Shown: piece after piece, positions 27,270 through 35,699 of the stretch
How positions within the stretch are numbered: position 1 is the first letter of the stretch
Layout of the letters: each line of letters opens with the position of its first letter
NCBI RefSeq assembly: GCF_037081675.1
Contig: NZ_JAZAQL010000005.1
Location: forward strand, 248,001 to 312,000
Source: Halorubellus litoreus
GTDB taxonomy: Archaea; Halobacteriota; Halobacteria; Halobacteriales; Natrialbaceae
Length of the DNA stretch: 64,000 nt
Direction: 5' to 3'
The notes under the pieces: generated by a model
What the model saw: the letters and a program-made list of their open reading frames with translations, nothing else
The model's database searches: none
What the model was told of the DNA's origin: nothing
Program-made: the position numbers and the translations under genes

Positions 27270-28856
27270 ATGGTAGACGATGGCATTCAAGACCACGGGC
27301 GTAGAACCTTCCTGAAAGCAACCGGTGCAGCGGGCGCGGCGGCCGCCTTCTCGGGCGCGGCGGCAGCCACACCCGGACGCGACCCCGGACCGAAAGAGGA
27401 CGAGGTCCTCGTCGGCGTCTCCGCCGGCGCCGACCTCCGACAGACCGTCGAACAGCACGTCCCCGGCAACGCCGAGGTCGTCCACCAGAACGACGACCTC
27501 CGGTACGTCGCGGTGAAATTCAAGGGCAGCGACACCGCACGCGAGAACTTCAAGGACGCGATCACGAAGCGGGACCACGTCAAGTACGCCGAGGACAACG
27601 CGACGTTCCACGCACTCGCCACACCGAACGACCCCCAGTTCGGCGACCAGTACGCCCCCCAGCAGGTCCAGTCCGACCAGGCGTGGGACACGACCTTCGG
27701 TGACTCGGGCGTGACGATCGCGGTCATCGACACGGGCGTCCAGTACGACCACCCCGACCTCGCCGGGAACTTCGGCGCGGACAAGGGCGAGGACTTCGTC
27801 GACAACGACGCCGACCCCTACCCGGACGCGCCGCAGGACGAGTACCACGGCACGCACGTTTCCGGCTGTGCGAGCGCCGTCATCGACAACGGCACGGGCG
27901 TCGCCGGCCAGAGCAACTCCACGCTCATCAGCGGCCGCGCGCTCGACGAATCCGGCGGCGGGAGCCTCTCTGACATCGCCGACGCGGTCAAGTGGGCCGC
28001 CGACCAGGGCGCGGAAGTCATCAACATGAGCCTCGGCGGCGGCGGGTACACGGACACGATGAAGAACGCCGTCTCCTACGCGACGAACAACGGCTCGCTC
28101 ATCTTCGCCGCTGCCGGGAACAACGGCACGCAGGGCGTCTCCTACCCCGCGGCGTACAGCGAGTGCGTCGCCGTGTCCGCGGTCGACGACAACGAGCAGC
28201 TCGCGAGCTTCAGCCAGTACGGCGACAGCGTCGAACTCGCCGCCCCCGGCGTCGACGTCCTGTCGACGTCGACCGAGACCCGCGGGAGCTACGAGCAGCT
28301 CTCGGGCACCTCGATGGCGACCCCGGTCACGTCCGGTGTCGCCGGTCTCACGCTCGCCAAGTGGGACCTCACGAACAACGAACTCCGCAACCACCTCAAG
28401 AACACCGCCGAGGACATCGGCCTCTCCAGCCAGGAGCAAGGCAGCGGGCAGGTGGACGCGTACGCCGCGGTCACCACCGACCCGAGCGGCGACGGCGGCG
28501 ACGGCGGCGACGGCGGCGACGGCGGTGACGGCGGTGACTCCACGTCCAGCTCGGTCTCGGGCACCCTCGACGGGTACTGGGACTACGACGACTACAGCTA
28601 CGGCTGGAACTACTCCTCGCCGAGCCAGGTCGTCGTCGAACTCGACGGCCCGAGCGACGCCGACTTCGACCTCTACGTCAACACCGGCACGACGGCCGCG
28701 GCGTCGCCGTCGGACTACGACTACGCGTCGCGGTCCACGGACAGCCAGGAGTCCATCACCATCGACAGCCCCGACGACTCCACGGACATGCAGGTGGACG
28801 TCGACTCCTACAGTGGCAGCGGGAGTTACACGCTGACCATCACGGAGTACCAGTAA
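27270..28856 (+). CDS. Halolysin-type subtilisin-like serine protease 4 (no PKD domain)
   Basis: This 528-residue Tat-exported S8 protease has signal GRRTFLKATGAAGAAAAFSG (residues 10-29), an inhibitor-I9-like propeptide (about 45-115) and catalytic residues D154 in AVIDTGVQYDHPDL, H193 in YHGTHVSG, oxyanion N284 and S348 in GTSMATP. Unlike paralogues 1-3 it has the canonical DTG and TSMATP motifs and no PKD. The S8 domain is joined by an Asp-Gly-Gly repeat linker (28491-28538) to a C-terminal pre-peptidase-type domain (GTLDGYWDYDDYSYGWNY, ending TEYQ). It is the closest of the four to classical halolysins. The ATG at 27270 lies 26-35 nt after its TATA box. It closes the tandem protease array. 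Confidence 0.93.
   Translation: MVDDGIQDHGRRTFLKATGAAGAAAAFSGAAAATPGRDPGPKEDEVLVGVSAGADLRQTVEQHVPGNAEVVHQNDDLRYVAVKFKGSDTARENFKDAITKRDHVKYAEDNATFHALATPNDPQFGDQYAPQQVQSDQAWDTTFGDSGVTIAVIDTGVQYDHPDLAGNFGADKGEDFVDNDADPYPDAPQDEYHGTHVSGCASAVIDNGTGVAGQSNSTLISGRALDESGGGSLSDIADAVKWAADQGAEVINMSLGGGGYTDTMKNAVSYATNNGSLIFAAAGNNGTQGVSYPAAYSECVAVSAVDDNEQLASFSQYGDSVELAAPGVDVLSTSTETRGSYEQLSGTSMATPVTSGVAGLTLAKWDLTNNELRNHLKNTAEDIGLSSQEQGSGQVDAYAAVTTDPSGDGGDGGDGGDGGDGGDSTSSSVSGTLDGYWDYDDYSYGWNYSSPSQVVVELDGPSDADFDLYVNTGTTAAASPSDYDYASRSTDSQESITIDSPDDSTDMQVDVDSYSGSGSYTLTITEYQ
28491..28538 (+). repeat. 9-bp tandem repeats encoding an Asp-Gly-Gly linker
   Basis: GACGGCGGC is repeated about five times (the last copies read GACGGCGGT) inside protease 4. 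It encodes a flexible DGG linker between the catalytic and C-terminal domains and is prone to length variation by slippage. Confidence 0.8.
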
Positions 28857-29162
28857 CGACGGCGCTACTGGCGACGACGATTCGGTCGGCCCGCGGACCG
28901 GGCCGACCTCGACGTCGAAGCGCCGCGAGTCCGCGTGCGCTCGCGACGCGACCGAACTCGCCTGTCGACACACCCGACCGCGGCCCGCTCCCCCTACCGG
29001 GTGCGGTCGAGCACGCACGGCGCGCGTCGCGACGGGCGCGTGACCGGGTTGTCCCTTCTTCCCCCTTCCTCAGGACGACCGCGTCGTGGGTCGTCGGTCG
29101 ACCCACTCGCGTCGACCGTGAACCCGAGCGTTTTACCGGCACCGACGAGCTATCCTCGAGTC
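28857..29162. other. Intergenic region, no gene seen
   Basis: About 306 bp, GC-rich, follow the protease array. The frame of the next gene is open upstream to 28935, but its translation there is arginine-rich and not protein-like. A TTTTACC string about 30 bp before GTG 29163 is the likely promoter of the next gene. Confidence 0.4.
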
Positions 29163-29771
29163 GTGGGCCTCTACGACCGCTACCTCGCGCTCCGCGTCCG
29201 CACCACGGACGCTGCCGTCCCCGAGCACGTCGCGCTCGTCATCACCGAACGCGACCTCCTCGAACAGGGCGCGTACGACACCCTCAGGGACTTCTTCGCG
29301 TGGGCGTTCGAGTACGGCGCGACGGACGTCACGGTGTACGTGAGCGTCCTCGACCGTGCCGCCGCACCGACGCTCGCCCGCGAACTCGAGGACCTGGACG
29401 CCCCGCGCGAGGTCGCCGTCCGGCAGCCCGACGACGTCGAACGTGCGGACGCCCCCATCACGGTCGGCATCGGGCTCGGCGGCCGCAGCGAGTTCACCGC
29501 CGCCATCCGCGACCTCGCCACCGCCGTCGACGACGGCGACCTCGACCCCGACGACGTCGACGAGACCGCCATCGAGGACCGGCTCGTGTTCCCGAACGAC
29601 CCGGATCTCGTCATCAAGACCGGCGCGGAACGCCTCAGCGACTTCATGATCTGGCAGAGCGTCTACAGCGAACTCTACTTCACGGACGTGAACTGGCGGG
29701 ACTTCCGCGAACGCGACTACCTGCGAGCCATCCGCGAGTACCAGGACCGGAACCGTCGATTCGGCGAGTGA
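29163..29771 (+). CDS. Cis-prenyltransferase (UppS/DHDDS) family protein lacking the catalytic Asp
   Basis: This 202-residue member of the cis-prenyltransferase fold makes or helps make long polyprenyl carriers for glycosylation. The C-terminal half is well conserved (DLVIKTGAERLSDFMIWQ, then YSELYFTDVNWRDF). The N-terminal block that normally reads HVAIIMDGNRRW is HVALVITERDLL here, so the catalytic Asp is replaced by Thr28 and the P-loop-like GNRR is gone. In the IPP-binding block the Arg of RTGGE is Lys and one residue is missing. At 202 residues it is shorter than active enzymes (about 230-260). It may be a non-catalytic partner subunit, analogous to Nogo-B receptor/Nus1 in heteromeric enzymes. 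Start is a GTG (MGLYDRYLAL). Confidence 0.82.
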   Translation: MGLYDRYLALRVRTTDAAVPEHVALVITERDLLEQGAYDTLRDFFAWAFEYGATDVTVYVSVLDRAAAPTLARELEDLDAPREVAVRQPDDVERADAPITVGIGLGGRSEFTAAIRDLATAVDDGDLDPDDVDETAIEDRLVFPNDPDLVIKTGAERLSDFMIWQSVYSELYFTDVNWRDFRERDYLRAIREYQDRNRRFGE

Positions 29772-29867
29772 ACCCTCGAAATAGCCGTACACGACGAGTA
29801 CGTGGGTTTGCCGATGACTGCTCGACGAGAACGTGCGCTTAACGTCCCCCTCCTCGTAGTGGTAGGT

Positions 29868-30494
29868 ATGCAGATCGGAATCATCGGCGCGGGGAAGGTC
29901 GGTCGAACCGTCGCAGGGCACTTCGCGAACGCCGGACACGACGTCGCGATCAGTAACTCGCGCGGCCCGGAGTCCCTCGAGGACGCCGCAACAGACCTCG
30001 GCTCGAACGTCCACGCGGCGACCGTCGAGGACGCCGCGGCGTTCGGTCGCGTCGTCCTCGAAGCCATTCCCTTCGGCGAGTACGAGACGCTCCCCGCCGA
30101 GGAACTCGCCGGGAAGACCGTCATCAGCGCGTCGAACTACTACCCCGACCGCGACGGCGATATCGACTTCGACGGCCGCACGCACACCGAACTCATCGCC
30201 GACCACCTCGAGGAATCGCGCGTCATGAAGGCGTTCAACACGATGCACCACGACACGCTCCGCGAGGAATCGCGACCGGACGAGGACCTCTCGGACCGAC
30301 TCGTCGTGTTCCTCGCTGGCGACGACGCGCTCGCGAAGGCAACCGTCGCCGACCTCATCGAGGACGCCGGGTTCGCACCCGTCGACATGGGTCGGCTCAC
30401 GAACGGCCACCTCATGGAACCGGGCGCTCGCATCTACGACGAACCGATGACGCTCACGGAAGCCGAAGCGCTCCTCGAACACCTCACGTTCTGA
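29868..30494 (+). CDS. NADPH:F420 oxidoreductase-like NAD(P)-binding protein
   Basis: This 208-residue protein is of the F420-dependent NADP reductase (Fno/NpdG) superfamily. The N-terminal Rossmann glycine loop reads IGIIGAGKVGRTVAGHF (residues 3-19). It continues DVAISNSRGPESL, then VVLEAIPFGEYETLP and KTVISASNYYPDRDG, with VMKAFNTMHH in the middle as in Fno-type proteins. Members either exchange hydride between F420H2 and NADP or act as NADP-dependent reductases of unknown substrate, and sequence alone does not separate these. The ATG at 29868 starts exactly at the Rossmann strand, so the in-frame ATG at 29802 is rejected. It follows the UppS-like gene on the same strand after 96 bp. Confidence 0.83.
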   Translation: MQIGIIGAGKVGRTVAGHFANAGHDVAISNSRGPESLEDAATDLGSNVHAATVEDAAAFGRVVLEAIPFGEYETLPAEELAGKTVISASNYYPDRDGDIDFDGRTHTELIADHLEESRVMKAFNTMHHDTLREESRPDEDLSDRLVVFLAGDDALAKATVADLIEDAGFAPVDMGRLTNGHLMEPGARIYDEPMTLTEAEALLEHLTF

Positions 30495-30599
30495 AGCGAC
30501 GGGACGCGACCGACCTTCCGACGGCCCGACCCCGGAACCGACTCGACGGCAGCTATCGGCGTCTTCGAAAAAAGCGATCTTCCTGGAACGACGACCCGC

Positions 30600-31757
30600 T
30601 CAGAGCTCGTTGAGCTTGCGCTTGAGCTGGCCTTCGTACTCCTCGTCCGCGCGGTACTCCTTCATCTCGAGGACGTTCCGCTCGAGTTTGTCGAGCGCGA
30701 CGCGGAACGCGTTCTCGGCGCCGTACCCCTCGCCGGAGCCGGCGACGCCGCCGTTGTCCGTCCGGATGCGGATCTGCGAGTAGATCAGCGGCGTCCCGCG
30801 GAGCTTCTCCTTGTGCTCCTGGAAGCGGACGTGGACGTGCAGGACGTCCATGTCCTGGTACTTGTCGACGACCTGCGTGATGGCGTCGCGGATGTCGTCC
30901 CGGGTGAGCGTATCGAGCAGCGAGATGTTCGACACCTGCACGTCCAGGTGGTCCTCCTCCGTGAACGTGAGTGCGCGGAGGACGTCCGTCTTCGTGATGA
31001 CGCCCTTCACGACCGTGTCGTCGTCGTCCGGGGTGACGACGAGCCCGCCGAGGTCGTCCTCGAGCATCGTCGCGACGGCGTCCTCGACGCTCTCCGCGGT
31101 CGTCGTCGTCTGCACGGGACTGGACATGATGTCGTACACCGGGAGGTCGAGGACGCGGTCGGACTCGCCAGCGCGGTTCCCGGTCGTCATCTGCTTGTCG
31201 CCGCGTACGACGACGTCGGTCAGGTCGTGGGTCGTGACGATACCCGAGAGCTGGCCGTCGTCGTTCACGACGGGGAGTCGCGAGATACCGTTCTCGCGCA
31301 AGCGGTTGATCGCCTGGCCGAGCGTCCCGGATTCCTCGATGACGACGGCGTCGTCGGTGTAGATGTCGCCGACGGAGAGCGCGTCGAGGTTGTGCAGGAC
31401 CGCTTCGAGGATCGCGTCGACGGTGACGATCCCCCAGAGGTTCTCGCCTTCGAAGACGGGTGCGACCTTCACGCCGCCTTCGACGAGGACGCGCGCGGTC
31501 TCACGGACGTCCTCGTGTCGGCGGACCTTCGGCGCGGGCGCGTTCCGCGAGGGCTTGACGAGCGCGGCGACCTTCGCGTCGTCCTCGACGTGACTCTGGA
31601 GGAGCTCGCGTTCGCTGAGCACGCCTTCGTAGGAGCCGTCGCGGGTCACGATGATGCCCTTGAGGTTGTCCTTGGTGAAGCGAGAACGGACCTTCCCCAG
31701 GCGCGTGCCGACGTCGACTTCGACGTAATCCTCGGTCGCGATATCAGAAATATTCAT
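30600..31757 (-). CDS. Four-CBS-domain protein with C-terminal ribosome hibernation (RaiA/HPF)-like domain
   Basis: This 385-residue cytosolic protein has four CBS motifs in two pairs (about 7-60, 70-130, 130-195 and 210-275), with recognisable ends such as GIVTVDAILEAV, GIVTTHDLTDVV and GVITKTDVLRAL. These modules usually bind adenine nucleotides. The last 110 residues (VDKYQDMDVLHVHVRFQEHK, then YSQIRIRTDNG, then NAFRVALDKLERNV) have the beta-strand and helix pattern of RaiA/HPF, which binds the 30S decoding region. The suggestion is nucleotide-sensing control of ribosomes, which is an inference. ATG 31757 is preceded on the minus strand by a TATA-like TTAAATAG about 29 nt upstream (31783-31790). 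Confidence 0.83.
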   Translation of the reverse strand: MNISDIATEDYVEVDVGTRLGKVRSRFTKDNLKGIIVTRDGSYEGVLSERELLQSHVEDDAKVAALVKPSRNAPAPKVRRHEDVRETARVLVEGGVKVAPVFEGENLWGIVTVDAILEAVLHNLDALSVGDIYTDDAVVIEESGTLGQAINRLRENGISRLPVVNDDGQLSGIVTTHDLTDVVVRGDKQMTTGNRAGESDRVLDLPVYDIMSSPVQTTTTAESVEDAVATMLEDDLGGLVVTPDDDDTVVKGVITKTDVLRALTFTEEDHLDVQVSNISLLDTLTRDDIRDAITQVVDKYQDMDVLHVHVRFQEHKEKLRGTPLIYSQIRIRTDNGGVAGSGEGYGAENAFRVALDKLERNVLEMKEYRADEEYEGQLKRKLNEL

Positions 31758-31849
31758 TCCACCTTGGATTTCGCTGGCATCACTATTTAACCTTTCCAGC
31801 TAAATCCTTACCCTCGTTGAGCTTCGCAGTGAGCTTCGGGAACGAGTAG

Positions 31850-33270
31850 CGCTAAGGGGCAGAAATACAGTCGCAACCCAGTCTCATGTTCAACCGAAAC
31901 GCGAAATATAACATCGTGTGTGAGCACGTTCGAACCAGCTGGTGACGAAATGACCCCGAAGAAATAATGGACGGTTAACAAGATGAACTACAACTACAGG
32001 TATCGCATTGATCCTACCGAAGCCGTCGAAACCGAGCTAGAACGGCACCTCGATACCTGTAGGCAACTCTACAATCACTTCCTGTACGAGATCCGCAACA
32101 CCGACGAGTACCTGTCTTACACCGCGATACAGAATATGCTGCCCGACATGAAAGACTGGTGGGCTGAGTTGAACGACGTGTACTCGAAGGTGTTGCAGAT
32201 GGTCGCCCGCCGCGTCAGCGACAACCTCAACCGCCTCAAAGACCAGAAAGACGACGGGCGCAGGGTCGGGATGCTCAAGTGGAAGCCACCACGAGAGTAT
32301 CGGAGTCTCACCTACAACCAGTCTGGTTTCGAACTCAAGAACACGAGTGACCAGACCGTCCTTTCCCTATCCAAGATTGGTGAGATGCCGATACACCTCC
32401 ACCGCGACGTTCCCGACGATGTCCATGTGAAACAGGTCACAGTCAAGCAAGAGACAACGGGCGAGTGGTACGCGATCTTCGGCATCGAAACCGAGGACGA
32501 CGCGCCCGAAAAACCGGTTCTGGATGAGGTTAACCGCGATGATATGGTCGGCATCGACGTGGGCATCACCAAGTACGTTCACGACACCGACAGCACGATG
32601 GTCGGTAGTCTCGACTTCGACGCTGAGTACGAGCGGCTCGAACGCGAGCAACGAGCATTGAGTCGCAAAGAAGAGGGCTCGCAGAACTGGCACGAGCAAC
32701 GCCGTCGTGTTGCCCGTATCCACGCTCGGATCGTTCGGAAGCGTCGCGACTTCCTGCACAAATTATCGATGTATTATGCTCGGGAGTACGACCTCATAGC
32801 GGTCGAAGACCTCGATGTTCACGGAATGATACAACTGCCATCGAACAGTCGGAATCGAGCATCGGCGTCATGGCGGACGTTCATCGAGTTCCTCGAATAC
32901 AAGTGCGAGCGCGAGGGCACGCACTTTGTGAAAGTCGAACCCGAAGGCACGACACAGGAGTGTGCCGAATGCGGTATCAAGGCTGAAAAGGAGTTGTGGG
33001 TGCGCGAGCATTCGTGCCCGACGTGCGGGTTCGAGACTGACCGTGATGAGAACGCCGCGTACAACGTGCTACAGCGCGGTCTTTCAGCGTTAGGCGTGGG
33101 ACACGCCGAAGTCACGCCTGCGAAGACTGCACTCCCTACGTCCGCGACTGGTGGGTCGTCTGCCGTCGTGGATGCAAAGTGTGTCGTTGAAACAGGAAGT
33201 CCTATCCTCGAGGAGCGAACCACGCAAACGGTGAGCGAGTAGGGTGGGATAGTTCACGATACCGCCAAGG
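31850..33270 (+). mobile_element. Solo TnpB element (IS1341-like, IS200/IS605 superfamily)
   Basis: A stretch of lower GC and different codon use contains only tnpB, with no tnpA transposase on either side. IS200/IS605 ends lack inverted terminal repeats, so the borders are estimated: left within the AT-rich region at 31850-31980, right shortly after the stop codon near 33270. The 3' part of tnpB and the following bases are where the guide RNA (omega/reRNA) of such elements is encoded. It is inserted between the CBS gene and the hpt-like gene without disrupting either. Confidence 0.65.
31983..33242 (+). CDS. tnpB: RNA-guided endonuclease TnpB
   Basis: This 419-residue RuvC-type nuclease is the evolutionary relative of Cas12, expected to cut DNA guided by a transposon-end RNA. 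The full catalytic set is present: D192 in VGIDVGITKYV, E275 in IAVEDLDVHGM and D355 in DRDENAAYNVL. The zinc ribbon is intact (C327/C330 in CAEC, C345/C348 in CPTC). The N-terminus MNYNYRYRIDPTEAVETEL and the helical DTCRQLYNHFLYE match haloarchaeal OrfB. Full length and motifs suggest an active protein. Codon use is less GC-biased than neighbours, consistent with mobility. The ATG at 31983 follows the start of the conserved N-terminus. Confidence 0.93.
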   Translation: MNYNYRYRIDPTEAVETELERHLDTCRQLYNHFLYEIRNTDEYLSYTAIQNMLPDMKDWWAELNDVYSKVLQMVARRVSDNLNRLKDQKDDGRRVGMLKWKPPREYRSLTYNQSGFELKNTSDQTVLSLSKIGEMPIHLHRDVPDDVHVKQVTVKQETTGEWYAIFGIETEDDAPEKPVLDEVNRDDMVGIDVGITKYVHDTDSTMVGSLDFDAEYERLEREQRALSRKEEGSQNWHEQRRRVARIHARIVRKRRDFLHKLSMYYAREYDLIAVEDLDVHGMIQLPSNSRNRASASWRTFIEFLEYKCEREGTHFVKVEPEGTTQECAECGIKAEKELWVREHSCPTCGFETDRDENAAYNVLQRGLSALGVGHAEVTPAKTALPTSATGGSSAVVDAKCVVETGSPILEERTTQTVSE

Positions 33271-33410
33271 ACGATTCAACGAGACCGACCGAAACGCATT
33301 GTTAGACGCGGTGTCAGCGAAGACGTCATGGTCGCCGTCCGGACGTCGGCGAGCCTGAGTACGCCGTCGAAATCGACGCGTTTTAGCCCGTTCTCGCGCG
33401 TTCTGGTCGC

Positions 33411-33959
33411 ATGAACCGACTCCGTGAGTCCATCCACGACGCGCCCGTCGTCGAACGCGACGGCTACCGGTACCTCGTGCATCCGGTCAGTAACGGCATC
33501 CCGACGCTCGACCCGAAACTGATGCGGGAGGTCGTCAACGGCTTGCTCCGGCTCGTCGACTTCGAGGACGCGGACGTCATCGTCACGCCCGTGACGATGG
33601 GCGTGCACGTCGCGACCGCGCTCTCGTTGACGACGGACGTCCCGCTCGTCGTCATCCGGAGCCGCGAGTACGGGTTCGACGACGAGGTTCCGTTCGAGCA
33701 TCCGGACGGCGAGTACTACCTGAACGACGTGACTGCGGGCGACGACGTCGTGGTGGTCGACGACCTCGTGAACACTGGCCAGAGCATCGCGGCGATCGTC
33801 GAGGCGATCGACGACGTCGGCGCGAACCTCGTGGACGTCGCGTGCGTCCTTCGACGCGTCGAGTCCCGCGACGACCTCGTCGACGTGGACGTCAAGTCAC
33901 TCCTCGAGGTCTCGGTGACGGCCGACGGCGTCGACGTCCTCGACGACGCGTCGCACTGA
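33411..33959 (+). CDS. hpt: HGPRTase-like purine phosphoribosyltransferase
   Basis: This 182-residue type I phosphoribosyltransferase has the PRPP-binding loop VVVVDDLVNTGQS (about residues 110-122), preceded by a hood region with VTPVTMGVHVATALSLTTDV and VVIRSREYGFDDEV. The N-terminus MNRLRESIHDAPVVERDGYRY is typical of the haloarchaeal HGPRTase-like group. These are thought to salvage hypoxanthine/guanine or adenine with PRPP, but the exact base is not certain for this group. Length is normal. The TnpB element ends about 140 bp upstream, and a TTTTAGCC string about 30 nt before ATG 33411 may be its promoter. Confidence 0.9.
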   Translation: MNRLRESIHDAPVVERDGYRYLVHPVSNGIPTLDPKLMREVVNGLLRLVDFEDADVIVTPVTMGVHVATALSLTTDVPLVVIRSREYGFDDEVPFEHPDGEYYLNDVTAGDDVVVVDDLVNTGQSIAAIVEAIDDVGANLVDVACVLRRVESRDDLVDVDVKSLLEVSVTADGVDVLDDASH

Positions 33960-34100
33960 CTCTCCGAGTCCTCCTGGACGTGCGGTGACTCTCCGAGCAC
34001 GCTCGACCTTGTCTTTCGATTGCAGACGGACCACGGCCAGCGCCGACCCTGATATGCCGACCCCGATATTTTTTACACGACAGGATATAACAGAATATGT

Positions 34101-34298
34101 ATGGGTGGGTCGGGGCGTCCGTACGGGTGGCGCGTCCAGCGACGCGCCAGCGCGAGCGCGTCGACGGTGGCGGCCGTGGCGGTCGTCGGCCACCTCGTCG
34201 GGTTCGTCACGGCCGACGCCGCGGGCGCGCTCCTTCTCGTCGCCGTCGTCAGCACGCTCATCGGGTCGGCTGGAGCGATAGCGCTCTCCAGACTGTGA
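34101..34298 (+). CDS. Small two-helix membrane protein
   Basis: This 65-residue predicted protein (MGGSGRPYGWRVQRR start) has two hydrophobic segments (about 20-38 and 42-62) with GC-rich third positions and a basic N-terminus that would stay inside. A TATA-like AGGATATAACAG lies about 20-28 nt before ATG 34101, consistent with a leaderless transcript. No family is recognised. It is convergent with the next gene, with only 15 bp between. Confidence 0.5.
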   Translation: MGGSGRPYGWRVQRRASASASTVAAVAVVGHLVGFVTADAAGALLLVAVVSTLIGSAGAIALSRL

Positions 34299-34313
34299 CG
34301 CGACGACTCGCTC

Positions 34314-34673
34314 TCACTCTCGGTCGTCGAGCAGCGGGGCGTGCGGGTCGGCCCCGAGCGACCGAACCATCGACGACCCCGTCCGTCGCGCGTACACCTC
34401 CATGAGCGCGAGCCACCCGACGGCGAACGCGACGCCCATCCCGACCGGCCACGTGACCGGGAGCGAGGACGGGAGGACGAGCGACATCCCGCCGCCGTAG
34501 AACCCGGCGAGGAACGCGAACAGCGCGACGTCGCGAGCGACCGGGTGGTCGAGGAACGCCTGCTCGAACCGCGTGAGTTCGGGGACGTCAGGCGCGTCGT
34601 CCTCGCGGTCGTCGGCGACGCGCGGTCGTGCTTCGTCGTCGATGCGGTTCGCTGGGTCGCTGCGCTCTGGCAT
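34314..34673 (-). CDS. Two-helix membrane protein near the cytochrome oxidase cluster
   Basis: This 119-residue protein has an acidic N-terminal half with DDREDDAPDVPELTRFEQAFLDHP, two hydrophobic helices (about 48-70 and 74-92, rich in Gly and Phe), and a charged C-terminus ending LGADPHAPLLDDRE. It is divergent from the subunit II gene, 149 bp apart. Small proteins of this layout often accompany haloarchaeal terminal oxidase genes, but I cannot assign a family. The ATG at 34673 begins the only sensible frame. Confidence 0.65.
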   Translation of the reverse strand: MPERSDPANRIDDEARPRVADDREDDAPDVPELTRFEQAFLDHPVARDVALFAFLAGFYGGGMSLVLPSSLPVTWPVGMGVAFAVGWLALMEVYARRTGSSMVRSLGADPHAPLLDDRE

Positions 34674-34822
34674 GCGTTCGTCTCCCGACGCACGCGCCGA
34701 AAACCCACGGTGGCGTTTGCCGGGTCAGAAACCGCGCGTTCGGCGTTCGCGGCGACTGCCAGCACGCCTGCGCCAACCACCGTGCCGTACCGAATTTCTA
34801 AGTGCTCTCACGGTGAAGGGCC

Positions 34823-35698
34823 ATGAGAACACGAACCATGCTAACATTCGCCAACCTGCTCGCGGGACTGGTCGTCCCCGCGCAGCTCGTACCGGAGGGG
34901 TCACGGGCGGTCGTCTTCAGGCGAATCTACGAGGTCTTCCTCGTTCTCGGAACGGCCGTTGGCGTGATCGTCATCACGTACATGCTCTGGAAGGCCTGGA
35001 AGTACCGCGCCAGCGCCGACCACGGCGACGACGCCGACCGCCCGCAACTCGGCGAACTCCCAAGTGGCGGCGGTGGCGGCCGAAAGCTCTTCCTCTCGTT
35101 CTCGCTGTCCGCGATCGTCGTCGTCTCCCTCATCTCCTGGACGTACCTCACGCTCCTCTACGTCGAGAACCCCGAGCCCGTCCAGGACGAGGAGGAACCG
35201 CTCGAGGTCCGCGTCGTCGGCCACGCGTTCTACTGGGAGTTCGTGTACCCGAACGGCCAGTCCGTGAACGACCAGCTCGTCGTGCCCGAGGACCGCCGCG
35301 TCCGGTTGGTGGTGACGTCCGAGGACGTCTTCCACAACTTCGGTATCCCCGAGCTACGCGCCAAATCGGACGCCATCCCCGGCCAGGAGACGAACACGTG
35401 GTTCCTCGCCGAGGAGACCGGGACGTACCAGGCGAACTGCTACGAGCTCTGCGGCGCCGGGCACTCGCACATGACCGCGACCGTCCAGGTGGTCTCCCAG
35501 TCCGAGTTCCAGTCGTGGTACCAGGACATGGGGAACGAGAGCGCGAACGACACCGCGGCGTCGATGGACGGGAACGCGACTGGGAACGACACCGCGACCG
35601 CGCCGTCGACGCAGGCGCTTCCCGCCTCGCCGGCACCGACGGCCGCGCCTGCGCGACACGCCCCCATCGCCACCCGACACCACCCAGAGGTGATCTGA
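34823..35698 (+). CDS. coxB: Cytochrome c oxidase subunit II
   Basis: This 291-residue subunit of a heme-copper terminal oxidase carries the CuA electron-entry site. There is a hydrophobic N-terminal helix (about 10-25), two membrane helices (about 30-55 and 88-112), then a cupredoxin domain. The CuA ligands are visible: the upstream His in VFHNFGIPE and the cluster YQANCYELCGAGHSHM (Cys, Glu, Cys, His, Met). The last 50 residues form a low-complexity Asn/Thr/Ala/Pro tail. The stop codon at 35696-35698 is one base before the ATG of the fused I/III gene, so the two are translated together. ATTTCTAA about 25 nt before ATG 34823 is the likely TATA element. Confidence 0.95.
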   Translation: MRTRTMLTFANLLAGLVVPAQLVPEGSRAVVFRRIYEVFLVLGTAVGVIVITYMLWKAWKYRASADHGDDADRPQLGELPSGGGGGRKLFLSFSLSAIVVVSLISWTYLTLLYVENPEPVQDEEEPLEVRVVGHAFYWEFVYPNGQSVNDQLVVPEDRRVRLVVTSEDVFHNFGIPELRAKSDAIPGQETNTWFLAEETGTYQANCYELCGAGHSHMTATVQVVSQSEFQSWYQDMGNESANDTAASMDGNATGNDTATAPSTQALPASPAPTAAPARHAPIATRHHPEVI

Positions 35699-35699
35699 C

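Noticed and set aside
24712..28947. Long minus-strand open frames (578 and 593 residues) across proteases 3 and 4
   Set aside because: They mirror the halolysin genes on the opposite strand and have similar low-complexity translations only because the proteases are paralogues.
29802..29867. Upstream start of the F420-reductase-like gene
   Set aside because: The 22 extra residues precede the Rossmann strand and are not typical of the family. ATG 29868 begins it exactly.
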